Shown: positions 24,542 through 32,873 of the stretch, piece after piece
Numbering within the stretch: the stretch's first letter is position 1
Layout: the number at the start of each line of letters is the position of its first letter
NCBI GenBank assembly: GCA_019136515.1
Contig: JAGVUB010000050.1
Coordinates: forward strand, 1-40,219
Length of the DNA: 40,219 bases
Reading direction: 5' to 3'
Source: Verrucomicrobiota bacterium
GTDB taxonomy: Bacteria; Verrucomicrobiota; Verrucomicrobiia; Opitutales; Opitutaceae
The notes under the pieces: generated by a model
What the model saw: the letters and a program-made list of their open reading frames with translations, nothing else
The model's database searches: none
Told to the model about the DNA's origin: nothing
Position numbers and translations under genes: made by a program

Positions 24542-25650
24542 AGGCGCAGCGTTTGCGCGTGGTCGGCGAGGCAGACGGGCACGACCCGGCCGTCGCGCAC
24601 GGTGGAGTTCGGGCAGAAGTCGCAGCAGTTCACCGTGCCCTCGGGCGTGATGCGCGGTGCGTTCTCGAAGACGAGGCGCTTGAGGCGCAGCGGGCCGCCA
24701 CCGGCTCCCCAGAGGAAACGGGCGGCGGTGGCGAGACGGCCGGATCCGAGCGCGTTGATGCCGATCTGCACGAGGTGCGCGAACAAGCGGTCCGGGGTGA
24801 AGTACAGGTAGCGCCCGGCGAGCAAACGGCTGAGTTTCACGAGTTGGCGGTCGAGCCAACCGGAGTGCATGCGGAGAAAGGTTTGCTCGCCGCGGTGGGC
24901 GACCGGGATCGTGTAGGTGATACAGGGCAGCTCGCCGTCGCTTGTCGGCTTCGTCGCCGGGATGAACGCGTACGGTTCGAGGCCGAAATGGTGCCGCATC
25001 TCGCGCATGACCATGCCGTTGGTCGTGCCGGCGGTCGGCTCGTCGGCGGCGTCGCCGGCCTGGACCTGCGTCACCAGTGCTCGGATGCCGACGGCGTGCG
25101 TGGCGAAGAGGAAATTGATGTGCGGGTGCCGGAGGAACAGGCCGACGAGGTCCGGCAGGTGGGCGAGCGAATCCGGGTAAAGCGTCGTGCAGAGCCCCAC
25201 GGCGATGCCGTGGGCGTGGACGCGCGCGGCGATCGTCTCGCGCAGACGGTTGACCGCCGCGATGTCCGCCGGATCGGAGAGATCCGGGCGGACCTGCCCC
25301 TCGTCGACGTGGATCATCACAATGTCGAGGCCGGCCCGCTTGAGCTGGGTCAGCAGCTCCTCGGTGAGCACGAGCCCGTTGGTCACGAGGGAGACCCGAT
25401 GGCCGCAGCGTTTCACAGCGCGCACGATCGCAACCAGTTCAGGATGCAATGTCGGTTCCCCGCCCGCGAGCGAGATGGTGTGAACGCGCTGGTGACGCTC
25501 GATGACCGCGACATCCTCGAGGATCGCGGCGAGCGGCCGGAATCCGGCCGTCTTCTGCCGGTAGCACGCGCGGCAGGCGAGGTTGCAGTCGCGGGTGAGT
25601 TCGATCACCGCGTGCGGCACGGAGTCGCGCGTCCAGGGCAGGGCGAACAT
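24538..25650 (-). CDS. Radical SAM protein with C-terminal Cys cluster
   Basis: A 370-residue radical SAM enzyme. The SAM motif is C22, C26 and C29 (DCNLACRACY) right after a short N-terminus, with AGGEPTLHPE about 45 residues later. At the C-terminus, V-N-C-C-D-F-C-P followed by V-C-L-A-D-H looks like a second iron-sulfur site, as in SPASM/twitch proteins. Between them lies an insertion rich in His and Thr (THAVGIRALVTQ to PCITYTIPVAHRGEQ). The ATG giving MFALPWTRD is the best start, because the upstream frame is Arg/Pro-rich. It is followed by the next radical SAM gene with a 4-bp overlap and lies 34 bp past the membrane-protein gene. Confidence 0.84.
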   Translation of the reverse strand: MFALPWTRDSVPHAVIELTRDCNLACRACYRQKTAGFRPLAAILEDVAVIERHQRVHTISLAGGEPTLHPELVAIVRAVKRCGHRVSLVTNGLVLTEELLTQLKRAGLDIVMIHVDEGQVRPDLSDPADIAAVNRLRETIAARVHAHGIAVGLCTTLYPDSLAHLPDLVGLFLRHPHINFLFATHAVGIRALVTQVQAGDAADEPTAGTTNGMVMREMRHHFGLEPYAFIPATKPTSDGELPCITYTIPVAHRGEQTFLRMHSGWLDRQLVKLSRLLAGRYLYFTPDRLFAHLVQIGINALGSGRLATAARFLWGAGGGPLRLKRLVFENAPRITPEGTVNCCDFCPNSTVRDGRVVPVCLADHAQTLRL

Positions 25651-25684
25651 GGGGCAGTGGTCGGCCGGGATGCTGGCTAGGGGC

Positions 25685-26137
25685 TCAGGCGGAGCGATCC
25701 GTGGCGTCGGTGCGCATCTCACGGTAGAGGCGGAAGCGCAGCCAGGCGAGGGCGAAGCCGAACACGGCCACGATTCCGATCGTCTGCCAGCTACGCGCCG
25801 GCGGGACGCCGAAGATCCGCTCCACCTCATCGAGACTGAGCAACCGCTGGACGATCCGCAGCGCGAACAGCACCACGCCGATGCTGATCAATGCCCGGTT
25901 CTTTACCGGGTTCCAGGCCGCCACCCCCATCATGACCCCGAAGACCATCGCATATACCGCAAACGGCTTCGCGAGGTAAAGGAACTCCGGCGACGCCGCC
26001 ACCTTGAGCCCCGCCAGTTTCTCCGCCACGAGCGGAATCTGCTCAGGCGCTGCGACCACCAGCAATCCGCAGGCGATATGGTAAAGACAGATGACCCAGA
26101 GCAGCGCCCGCAGGGCGAGATGGCGACGAGTTTCCAT
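25685..26137 (-). CDS. Four-helix membrane protein, paralogue of its neighbour
   Basis: A 150-residue integral membrane protein with about four hydrophobic helices and no known family. Landmarks are CLYHIACG in helix 1, a loop with APEQIPL, AKPFAVYAM in helix 2, AAWNPVKN in the next loop, and VLFALRIVQRLL in helix 3. The same landmarks in the same order occur in the adjacent protein at 26165-26584, so the two are divergent paralogues. It may form a heteromeric membrane partner for the radical SAM enzymes. It lies 27 bp past that gene. Confidence 0.75.
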   Translation of the reverse strand: METRRHLALRALLWVICLYHIACGLLVVAAPEQIPLVAEKLAGLKVAASPEFLYLAKPFAVYAMVFGVMMGVAAWNPVKNRALISIGVVLFALRIVQRLLSLDEVERIFGVPPARSWQTIGIVAVFGFALAWLRFRLYREMRTDATDRSA

Positions 26138-26164
26138 GGTGTGTTCCTTCGTTGATCGTTGGAT

Positions 26165-26584
26165 TCAGACGAGACTGAGAGACAAGTATCGGACCAGCCA
26201 TGCGCCGAGGATCACCGCCCCTGCGGCGATGATGCCCGTGCTGAGTAGATTGCGATGCGCGGGAATCCGGCCGACCTCGGCCAGTTCGGCGCGCCAGACC
26301 AGGCGGAAGACGATACGCAGTACGAGCAGCAGCCAGAGCGCGGCGACCACGCCCCAGTAGCGCACCGGGTCCGCCGCCGCGAACAGACCGACGACACCCG
26401 CGCAGAGCGCGAGCGCGCCCCACGGCTTCATCACCAGCACGAGCTGACGGCGCTCGGCGGGGTTGCAGGCGTAGAGCGCCGCGTAGAACCGGAACGCGAA
26501 CTGCGGAAACGCGAACGAGACGATGCCGGTCAGCACATGGTAGCCCGACAGCACCGCAAGGTAGACGCGGCAGAGCGTGGTCAT
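26165..26584 (-). CDS. Four-helix membrane protein of unknown family
   Basis: A 139-residue membrane protein with about four helices. Shared landmarks with the protein at 25685-26137 are SGYHVLTG in helix 1, MKPWGALAL in helix 2, AADPVRYW in the loop, and LLVLRIVFRLV in helix 3. The start ATG overlaps the stop of the upstream B12-type radical SAM gene (ATGA), so it is translationally coupled to it. I know no function. Embedding between radical SAM genes suggests a membrane-associated substrate such as a lipid, or a membrane scaffold for the enzymes. Confidence 0.75.
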   Translation of the reverse strand: MTTLCRVYLAVLSGYHVLTGIVSFAFPQFAFRFYAALYACNPAERRQLVLVMKPWGALALCAGVVGLFAAADPVRYWGVVAALWLLLVLRIVFRLVWRAELAEVGRIPAHRNLLSTGIIAAGAVILGAWLVRYLSLSLV

Positions 26585-27963
26585 GCGGAGACCTCCGCGA
26601 GCGGCTGCGCCGGTTCGTGTCGACTCCACGCCGCAACCACATCCTCGGTGCGAGGAAAGCGGTCCTCATCGCGTTTCAGGCGGTGACCGTAGAGGCGGTA
26701 GGCGAGATTGCCCACGGCGGAGATCCGCGTGTTGCGATGGAGGCGGATCCGTTTCGCGGCGATTCCGATTTTGAAGCACTCCCGCCACGCCCAGATGAAC
26801 CCGCGGTCGAGCTCCGCTGGCGACATGTGTCGCGGGCGGATGACCACGTGCTGGGTGTCGTAGTAGCGCCAATTCTCGTGGAGGATACGACCCTCGGCCT
26901 TGAGTCGACGGTAGGATTCGGTTCCAGGAAACGGCGTGTAGAGGGCGAAACGCGGGATATCGATCCGCAGCTCGTCGATCGCCGCTACGGTTTGCGCGAA
27001 CACGTCGGGCATGTCGTCGTCGAGACCGAAGATGAAGCAGCCCTGGACGACGATGTGCCGGTCGTGGAGCGCCTCGACGACCTCGCGATAGTGGTCGGGG
27101 GCGTTGAAGCGTTTCCGCATGCCGCGCAGCGCCGCCGGACTGACCGACTCGAAGCCGATCAGCAGGTAGCTGCAGCCGGAGGCAGCCATCAGATCGAGCA
27201 ACTCGGCGTCGCGGGCGATCTTGGTGGAGACGAGACCGCCCCATTGTTTGCGCAGCGGGCGGAGCGCGGCGAAGAGCTCCTTGGCGTAGCCAATGTCGTC
27301 GGTGAGGTTGAGGTCGTGGAAGGCGAACGTGCGCCCGGGCAGCGCGCGCACCTCCGCCACCACCTCGCCGACCGGCCGCGTGTTCCAGCCCATGGGTACG
27401 GCCGGGGCGACGCAGAAATCGCAGGCCTGCCGGCAGCCGCGCGTGGCGTTCACGGTCCGCGGCATCATGTAGCCGAAAGGCTTCTGGAGGTCGCGACGCG
27501 GGTGCGGCAGGCCCGCAACCGCCGCCGGCCCGATGTGGCGGTACTCCGGCTTCAACACCCCGGCGCACCAATCGCGCAGCAACTGCGGCCAGGTGCGCTC
27601 GGCAAAGCCGATCACCAGTGCGTCGGCATGCGGTCGCGCCTCCTCGGGCAGCAACGAGACATGGATACCGCCCAGCACCACGGTCGCACCGCGCCGGCGG
27701 AAATGCTCCGCCAACTCGTAACCACGCAGCGCCATCCCCGTGATCAGACTGATCGCGACTAGGTCGAAGTCCTCCGCCAGCGGGATCGGCGAAACGCTGC
27801 CGTCGACATACGTCACCTCAAGCCCGAGTTCCAGTGGTACCAGCGCCGCGAGCAAGGTACCGGTGAGCGGCGCCTCGCGAAACGAGGTGCGGATCGCCCC
27901 GAGTTTGAGGAGATGGGGCTGCCCGCCCGGCAGGAGGATGAGAAGGCGTTTTGGGCGGGGCAT
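26581..27963 (-). CDS. B12-binding-type radical SAM protein
   Basis: A 460-residue enzyme with an N-terminal cobalamin-type Rossmann domain (about 5-130; RLLILLPGGQPHLLKLG, VVLGGIHVSLLPEEA, HADALVIGFAE) and a radical SAM barrel with C177, C181 and C184 (GCRQACDFC). The barrel continues with FAFHDLNLTDD and LIGFESVSPAAL. It resembles the protein at 21924-23303 in layout (FESL/FESV, PFPGTPLY/PFPGTESY), so the operon has two copies of this enzyme type. It is the first gene of the operon, 85 bp from the LysR stop on the same strand. The chosen start gives MPRPKRLLILL; earlier codons look non-coding. Confidence 0.87.
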   Translation of the reverse strand: MPRPKRLLILLPGGQPHLLKLGAIRTSFREAPLTGTLLAALVPLELGLEVTYVDGSVSPIPLAEDFDLVAISLITGMALRGYELAEHFRRRGATVVLGGIHVSLLPEEARPHADALVIGFAERTWPQLLRDWCAGVLKPEYRHIGPAAVAGLPHPRRDLQKPFGYMMPRTVNATRGCRQACDFCVAPAVPMGWNTRPVGEVVAEVRALPGRTFAFHDLNLTDDIGYAKELFAALRPLRKQWGGLVSTKIARDAELLDLMAASGCSYLLIGFESVSPAALRGMRKRFNAPDHYREVVEALHDRHIVVQGCFIFGLDDDMPDVFAQTVAAIDELRIDIPRFALYTPFPGTESYRRLKAEGRILHENWRYYDTQHVVIRPRHMSPAELDRGFIWAWRECFKIGIAAKRIRLHRNTRISAVGNLAYRLYGHRLKRDEDRFPRTEDVVAAWSRHEPAQPLAEVSA

Positions 27964-28048
27964 GGCGCGGGCTTGCTGTGTCCAAACAACAGTGCCGCGG
28001 GTCATACCGGGCAAGAGACAAACCACGGCCGCAGCTCCGGCCGCCAAA

Positions 28049-28939
28049 TCACGCCGGCTTCGCGAGTGCGCTCAGCAACTCGCGGAACTTCGCCGCGGCG
28101 GGGCTTTCGCTCCGGCCGCGGAGGCGCTGGCGCCGCAACGGACGACGGATCGCGAGATCCTTGAGCGGCACGATGCCGAGCGCGCCGCTCGCCAGCTCCT
28201 GTTCGATAATGAGCCGCGAGACGATCGCCAGCCCCATGCCGCTCAACACCGCGCCCTTGACCGCCTCCGGACTGGCGAGCGAGAGCAGCGGCTCGACCTT
28301 CAGCTTCTTGCGCGCGAACGCCTGTTCGATCGCCGCCCGCGTGCCCGAGCCGGGCTCCCGCAGAATCAGCGGCTCCCGGCAAAACTCCCGCGCCGTCACG
28401 TCGGCGCGTTTCACGAACGGATGCTTCGCCGGTGCGATCGCCACCAGCTCGTCCTCGAAAAACACCTCCGACTCCAGCTCGGGTGCCGCGTGCACGCCCT
28501 CCGTCAGGCCGAGCTCGAGCGTACCGTCGAGCAGCGCCGCCTGGACCTGCCGGGTGTTCGCCGTCTGCACCCGGAGCTCGATCTCCGGATACCGTCGGTG
28601 GAACTCCGCGAGCACGCGCGGCAGCAGGTAGCCGGCGATCGTGAGGCTGGCGCCGAGGTTGAGCCGGCCGCGTTTGAGTCCGCGATACTCCTCGATCGCC
28701 TGCGCGGCGTCGGCCTCGAGCGCTCGCCAGCGCCGCGCGTAGTCGGCGAGGATCTCGCCCGCCTCGGTGAGCCGGCAGCCGCGCGGCAGGCGCTCCAGTA
28801 GCTTCACGCCGAGCGCGCCCTCCAGCTCCGCGATCTGCTTGGAGACCGCCGGCTGGCTGACGCGCACCGCCGCCGCGCCGGCGCTGATGCCGCCGGCCTG
28901 CGCCACCGCATGGAAGAGGGCGAGATGGTTCCGGTTCAT
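28049..28939 (-). CDS. LysR-type transcriptional regulator (YeiE/CysB-like context)
   Basis: A 296-residue LysR regulator. The winged helix is residues 1-60 (LALFHAVAQAGGISAGAAAVRVSQPAVSKQIAELE), the linker helix follows, and a two-lobed effector domain runs from about 90 to 290, with LNLGASLTIAGYLLP and EDELVAIAPAKHP. It is divergent from a YeiH-type exporter, the classical yeiE-yeiH pairing, in which the regulator responds to sulfur oxyanions. I prefer the start at 28939 (MNRNHLALFHAV). Starts at 28957 and 28966 are in frame but enter the intergenic inverted repeat. It probably controls the divergent exporter. Whether it also controls the radical SAM operon downstream on its own strand is open. 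Confidence 0.88.
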   Translation of the reverse strand: MNRNHLALFHAVAQAGGISAGAAAVRVSQPAVSKQIAELEGALGVKLLERLPRGCRLTEAGEILADYARRWRALEADAAQAIEEYRGLKRGRLNLGASLTIAGYLLPRVLAEFHRRYPEIELRVQTANTRQVQAALLDGTLELGLTEGVHAAPELESEVFFEDELVAIAPAKHPFVKRADVTAREFCREPLILREPGSGTRAAIEQAFARKKLKVEPLLSLASPEAVKGAVLSGMGLAIVSRLIIEQELASGALGIVPLKDLAIRRPLRRQRLRGRSESPAAAKFRELLSALAKPA

Positions 28940-28962
28940 GCCATAACCATCCAGCATGTGAT

Positions 28963-28992
28963 CCATAGAAACAATGCCTTTGTTGCATATGG
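28963..28992. promoter_or_regulatory. Putative LysR operator
   Basis: Inner arms AACAA (28970-28974) and TTGTT (28980-28984) are perfect with a 5-nt centre. Outer arms CCATA (28963-28967) and TATGG (28988-28992) extend the symmetry, offset by one base. The element lies in the 64-bp divergent space and abuts the exporter's GGAG ribosome-binding site at 28991-28994. Confidence 0.45.
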
Positions 28993-29003
28993 AGACTTCC
29001 GGC

Positions 29004-30059
29004 ATGATCACTACATCCGACCACAAAATCTCGCTCTTGAAAACACCGCCCTCACCCACCACCCCCGAGCACCAACCGCAGGGCTGCGTCGCGGCCGCGA
29101 CACCCGCCCACCGCTTCGCCCGCATTCTTCTGCCACTGGGTGCCGCGGTCGCGCTGCTGCCGTGGACGCCGCCCTGGGCCGCGCTGCTCGCCGGCGCCGC
29201 CATCGCCATCTCGCTGGGCAACCCATTCGCCAAGCTCACGGCCAAGCTCTCGAAGCCGCTGCTGCAACTGGCCGTCGTCGGGCTCGGCGCCGGAGTGAAC
29301 CTGGCGATCGTCGGGCGCGTCGGCCTGCAGGGCATCGGCTACACCGCCGCAGGGCTGCTCGCGACCTTCGTGTTCGGCGCGCTGCTCGCGCGCTGGCTGC
29401 ACCTTGCGCCCCGGTTGGGGGCGCTGATCTCGGCCGGCACAAGCATCTGCGGCGGCAGTGCCATCGCGGCGGTCGCGCCGGCCATCGGCGCCACTGCGGC
29501 CGAGACATCCGCCTCGCTCGCCACCGTGTTTCTGCTCAACGGCGTGGCGCTCCTGATCTTCCCGCCGCTGGGCACGCTGGCCGGACTCGACCCGCACGCA
29601 TTCGGGCTCTGGTGCGCGCTGGCGATCCACGACACCAGCTCCGTCACCGGCGCGGCGCTGACCCACGGCGCCGAGGCGCTCGCCACCGCCACGACCGTCA
29701 AGCTTGCCCGAGCCCTCTGGGTCGTGCCCGTCGCGCTGGCCGCCGGTTGGTGGTTCGCGCGGCGTAACGACGGCCCCGACACAACCGCCCGACGCGGCGT
29801 GAAACCGCCGCTGTTCATCGCCGGGTTCGTCGCGCTCTCCGCGCTCTTCACGTTCGTGCCCGCGATTGCTCCCGCCGCGCCGTGGATCGTCCGGGCCGCC
29901 CGCGCGGCGCTCACGCTCACCCTCTTCCTCATCGGCGCCGGGCTCGACCGCGCCTCGGTGCGCGCGGTGGGCGCGCGGCCGTTCGTGCAGGGCGTGATCC
30001 TCTGGGTGCTCGTCGGCTCTGGCACCTTGGCCGCGCTCAAGCTCGGCTGGATCCACTGA
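29004..30059 (+). CDS. yeiH: YeiH family putative sulfate/sulfite exporter
   Basis: A 351-residue polytopic membrane protein of the UPF0324/YeiH family, about ten helices. Family landmarks are VVGLGAGVNLAIVG, APRLGALISAGTSICGGSAIAAVAPAI and ALAIHDTSSVTGAA, the last two being the conserved re-entrant-like motifs. Two starts further upstream exist (28974, 28989), but the ATG at 29004 has a good GGAG ribosome-binding site nine bases before it and leaves room for a regulatory region. Members are predicted to export sulfate or sulfite. With the sulfur operon nearby, removal of oxidised sulfur is plausible, but no substrate can be proven from sequence. Confidence 0.9.
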   Translation: MITTSDHKISLLKTPPSPTTPEHQPQGCVAAATPAHRFARILLPLGAAVALLPWTPPWAALLAGAAIAISLGNPFAKLTAKLSKPLLQLAVVGLGAGVNLAIVGRVGLQGIGYTAAGLLATFVFGALLARWLHLAPRLGALISAGTSICGGSAIAAVAPAIGATAAETSASLATVFLLNGVALLIFPPLGTLAGLDPHAFGLWCALAIHDTSSVTGAALTHGAEALATATTVKLARALWVVPVALAAGWWFARRNDGPDTTARRGVKPPLFIAGFVALSALFTFVPAIAPAAPWIVRAARAALTLTLFLIGAGLDRASVRAVGARPFVQGVILWVLVGSGTLAALKLGWIH

Positions 30060-30178
30060 GTCCCCGCACGCCGTTGATTGTGCTTTGAGGCGCCGGCCTC
30101 GATCCCGGGCTGGGCTGTAGCGGAAGTGGGCGTCGCACGGGCTTCGTCCGCCCGCCAGGCCGGCTGGCGCCGCACCTG

Positions 30179-31945
30179 TTGGTCGGCGGCCCCGGGCGGG
30201 CCGGCCCCTTTCTCGCAATCCGAGGGCGGCCCGGGACTCCCGCCTTGCGCGCCCTCGGCCAGCCCCTCAACCATCCCGCCGGCTCCAAGATTTCGACCAT
30301 CCTCTCCATCCTCGGCGGCCTCGGTCTGTTTCTTTTCGGCATGAAGATCATGTCCGAGGCGCTCCAAAAACTGGCGGGCGAACGCCTGCGCTCGGTGATG
30401 CGCACGGTGGCGGGCAACCGCTTCATGGGGGTGGGCACCGGCTTCTTCGTCACCTGCCTGGTGCAGTCCTCCTCGGCGACGACCGTGATGATCGTCAGCT
30501 TCGTGAACGCCAGCCTGCTCACGCTCATGGAGGCCACCGGCATGATCATGGGCGCCAACATCGGCACGACGACGACGTTCTGGCTGGTGTCGTTCTTCGG
30601 CTTCAAGTTCAGCATCAGCTCGATCGTATTGCCGATCATGTGACTGGCGCTGCCCGCCCTCTTCGCCCGCAAGGAGAAGCTGCGCAACCTCGGCGAGTTC
30701 TGCATGGGCTTCGGCCTGCTCTTCCTCGGCCTGATGTTCCTCAAGGACTCGGTGCCCGACATCAACAACCACCCGGAGGTGCTCCAGTTCATCACACGGT
30801 TCACGGGCCACGGACTCGGCTCGGCCCTGGCGTTCTTCGTCTTCGGCACGATCCTCACCATCGTGGTCCAGTCGTCGTCGGCGGCGGGCGCGATCACCCT
30901 CACCATGGCCTACAAGGGCTGGATCGACTACCCTTCGGCCTGCGCGATCATCCTGGGCGAGAACGTCGGTACCGCAATCACCGCGAACTTGGCCGCGCTC
31001 GGAAGCAACCTCGAGGCCAAGCGCGCCGCCCGCGTTCACCTCCTGTTCAACCTAATCGGCGTGCTGTGGTGCCTGGTAGTCTTCGCCCCCTTCGTCCGCT
31101 TCATCGACTGGGTCATCCCTGGCGGTCCGCTCGCCCCCGAGCAGATCCCGCTGCACATGGCCGGCTTCCACACGATCTTCAACGTGGCGAACACCGCCCT
31201 GCTCATCGGTTTCGCCGGTCAGCTCGCGCGATTGGCCAGCTACGCCGTGCGCTCCGCCCCGGGAACAGCGAAGGAGCACATCGAGCTCGACTCGCCCCTG
31301 CTCCCCCACACCGGTGAACTCAACCTGGCCGAAGCCGAACGCGACCTCCAGCGCATGGGCAACATCACGCGCCAGCTGGTGGTCGGGTTCACCGAGCTGT
31401 TCGAGCAGGTGCCCGCCGATCTCGAGGCGCGTGTCGCCGAGCTCAGGAGCCTCGAGAAGGAGAGCGACCGCCGCGCGGTCGAGACGACCCAGTACCTGCT
31501 GCGTTGCGCGGCCGACGGCATCGGCGCCGACAGCATGAACCGCGTCACCGCGATGATCCGCGTCGTGGCCGAGTTCGAGGACATGTGCGACCGCGGCTAC
31601 CGGCTGGTGATCCTCGCCGAGCGTAAGCACCGCAAGCAACGGCAGCTGCCGGCCGAGGTGTACGAGCAGATCCAGGCCTTCTCCCGGACCCTGCTCGAGT
31701 TCATGGACTTCGCCTCCGCCCATCTCACGCGCGGCGTGGCGGCGGCCGAGATGGAGAAGGCCTACCAGCTGGAGAACACCATCGACGCCCTCCGCAAGAA
31801 CCTGCGCAAGGACTCCGTGCGCCGCATGCAGGGCAACAGCGAGGCGATCAAGTCCGAGATGCTCTACATCGACATCCTCAACAACATCGAGGCGATCGGC
31901 GACCACTCGCTCAACATCCTCCAATCCCTGCGCCACGCCGCGTGA
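30179..31945 (+). pseudogene. Na/Pi cotransporter with PhoU-like domain, in-frame TGA
   Basis: One continuous reading frame except for a TGA codon at 30641-30643. Before the stop lies the first PNaS repeat: ILGGLGLFLFGMKIMSEALQ and LVQSSSATTVMIVSF. After it, in the same frame, come LALPALFARKEKLRNLGEF, the second QSSSAAGAITLTM repeat, and a C-terminal PhoU-like helical domain (about the last 200 residues). The length without the stop is normal for the NptA/YjbB family, which moves phosphate with sodium. A single-base change would create the TGA, for example from TGG, CGA or GGA. TTG codons at 30179 or 30245 are the only plausible starts. The lesion may be real or a sequencing error. Confidence 0.85.
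30704..31945 (+). CDS. C-terminal part of the Na/Pi cotransporter (after the TGA)
   Basis: This is the first ATG-initiated frame past the stop codon, 413 residues from MGFGLLFLGLMFL. It holds the second QSSSA repeat (VVQSSSAAGAITLTMAYKG), NVGTAITANLAAL, the last membrane helices and the whole PhoU-like domain (RQLVVGFTELFEQ onward to SLNILQSLRHAA). It could be made as a separate polypeptide, but without the first repeat it should not transport phosphate. Codon use and reading frame are the same as in the preceding part. Confidence 0.65.
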   Translation: MGFGLLFLGLMFLKDSVPDINNHPEVLQFITRFTGHGLGSALAFFVFGTILTIVVQSSSAAGAITLTMAYKGWIDYPSACAIILGENVGTAITANLAALGSNLEAKRAARVHLLFNLIGVLWCLVVFAPFVRFIDWVIPGGPLAPEQIPLHMAGFHTIFNVANTALLIGFAGQLARLASYAVRSAPGTAKEHIELDSPLLPHTGELNLAEAERDLQRMGNITRQLVVGFTELFEQVPADLEARVAELRSLEKESDRRAVETTQYLLRCAADGIGADSMNRVTAMIRVVAEFEDMCDRGYRLVILAERKHRKQRQLPAEVYEQIQAFSRTLLEFMDFASAHLTRGVAAAEMEKAYQLENTIDALRKNLRKDSVRRMQGNSEAIKSEMLYIDILNNIEAIGDHSLNILQSLRHAA

Positions 31946-31976
31946 GCGGGCCGGCGCAGGCAAAATCACGAATGTT

Positions 31977-32684
31977 TCAGGACGATGCCGGGTCGCCCGC
32001 CCCGGGCCACTGGTGCTCCTGCTTCGCGAAACACTCCGGGCAGATCCCGTGCGAGGCGTGCGTGCCCGTGACGTCGCGGATGTAGTCCTCGACCCCGACC
32101 CAGTCGCCCTTCTCGTCGCGGACCCGCTTGCAGTAGCTGCAGATCGGATAGATCCGGCTGAGATCCTCGAGCAGGTGCTCGTGCCGGAGGAGCTGCTGCT
32201 TGTCGAAGATGACCCGGAGCGACAACTCGATCATCCGCTGGATCATCCCGAGCATCTTGATGTGCAGTTCGTTGTGGCGGTTGGCCTTGTTGTCGAGGAA
32301 ACACACCGTGCCGAACTCGCCGCCGTCGGGCCGCCGGATGGGCAGGCCGACGTAGGAGACCATGTGCAGCCCGGTGACCGCGGCGTTCTCCTTCCAGTCG
32401 GGATCCGCTTGCGCATCCGGGATGTGGTTAAGCCCCCGGCTGCGCAGGGTGCGCTCGCAGTACCACCCCGACTCGGGATACTTGGTAACATAGCCGGCGG
32501 CATACGGGTTCCCCTCGGTCTTGCTGGAGAGGAGAATCTCGATCTGTTCGCGATCGACGCGCGTGATCAGCCCGGCCGGCACCCCGAAGATATCGGCGGC
32601 GGTGTCGATGAGCCGTTGCCACTCGTCCATGGTCTCCTTGGCGAGCAGCTCTTTCGTGAAGGGATTGATTCGCGGATCACGCAT
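31977..32684 (-). CDS. GAF domain protein with C-terminal Cys motif
   Basis: A 235-residue cytoplasmic sensor-like protein. A GAF domain covers about residues 15-165 (AADIFGVPAGLITRVD, SYVGLPIRRPDGGEFGTVCFLD), followed by a linker helix (MLGMIQRMIELSLR). The C-terminal module has I-C-S-Y-C-K-R-V-R-D and H-G-I-C-P-E-C-F, two Cys pairs that probably bind a metal. I have seen this pattern at the end of response-regulator and PAS proteins, where its output is unclear. The start is the ATG giving MRDPRINPF, with GGAGAGG ten bases upstream; a longer in-frame form from 32732 is possible. Its partner is unknown. Confidence 0.85.
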   Translation of the reverse strand: MRDPRINPFTKELLAKETMDEWQRLIDTAADIFGVPAGLITRVDREQIEILLSSKTEGNPYAAGYVTKYPESGWYCERTLRSRGLNHIPDAQADPDWKENAAVTGLHMVSYVGLPIRRPDGGEFGTVCFLDNKANRHNELHIKMLGMIQRMIELSLRVIFDKQQLLRHEHLLEDLSRIYPICSYCKRVRDEKGDWVGVEDYIRDVTGTHASHGICPECFAKQEHQWPGAGDPASS

Positions 32685-32873
32685 GGTGTTTGTGCCTCTC
32701 CACTGGATATGGGTGTCGGCGCGCAGGGTCAACCGCGCCGATCACTTCGCCCGCCCCGCCGCCGCGGTGCACCGCCCCGGGTGCTCGCCCGGCCGAGGCC
32801 GCCGCCACGGGAAACTCCCCTCGACGGATTTCCCGCATGGCCTTCCGCCCCGGAACGCGGCACAACCACCGCC

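Noticed and set aside
28002..29024. A second minus-strand frame overlapping the LysR gene
   Set aside because: It is out of frame with the winged helix and effector domain, and its content is Arg/Gly-rich shadow sequence.
30641..30643. TGA as a selenocysteine codon
   Set aside because: I saw no convincing hairpin of SECIS type right after it, and the family has no Cys or Sec known to me at this place.
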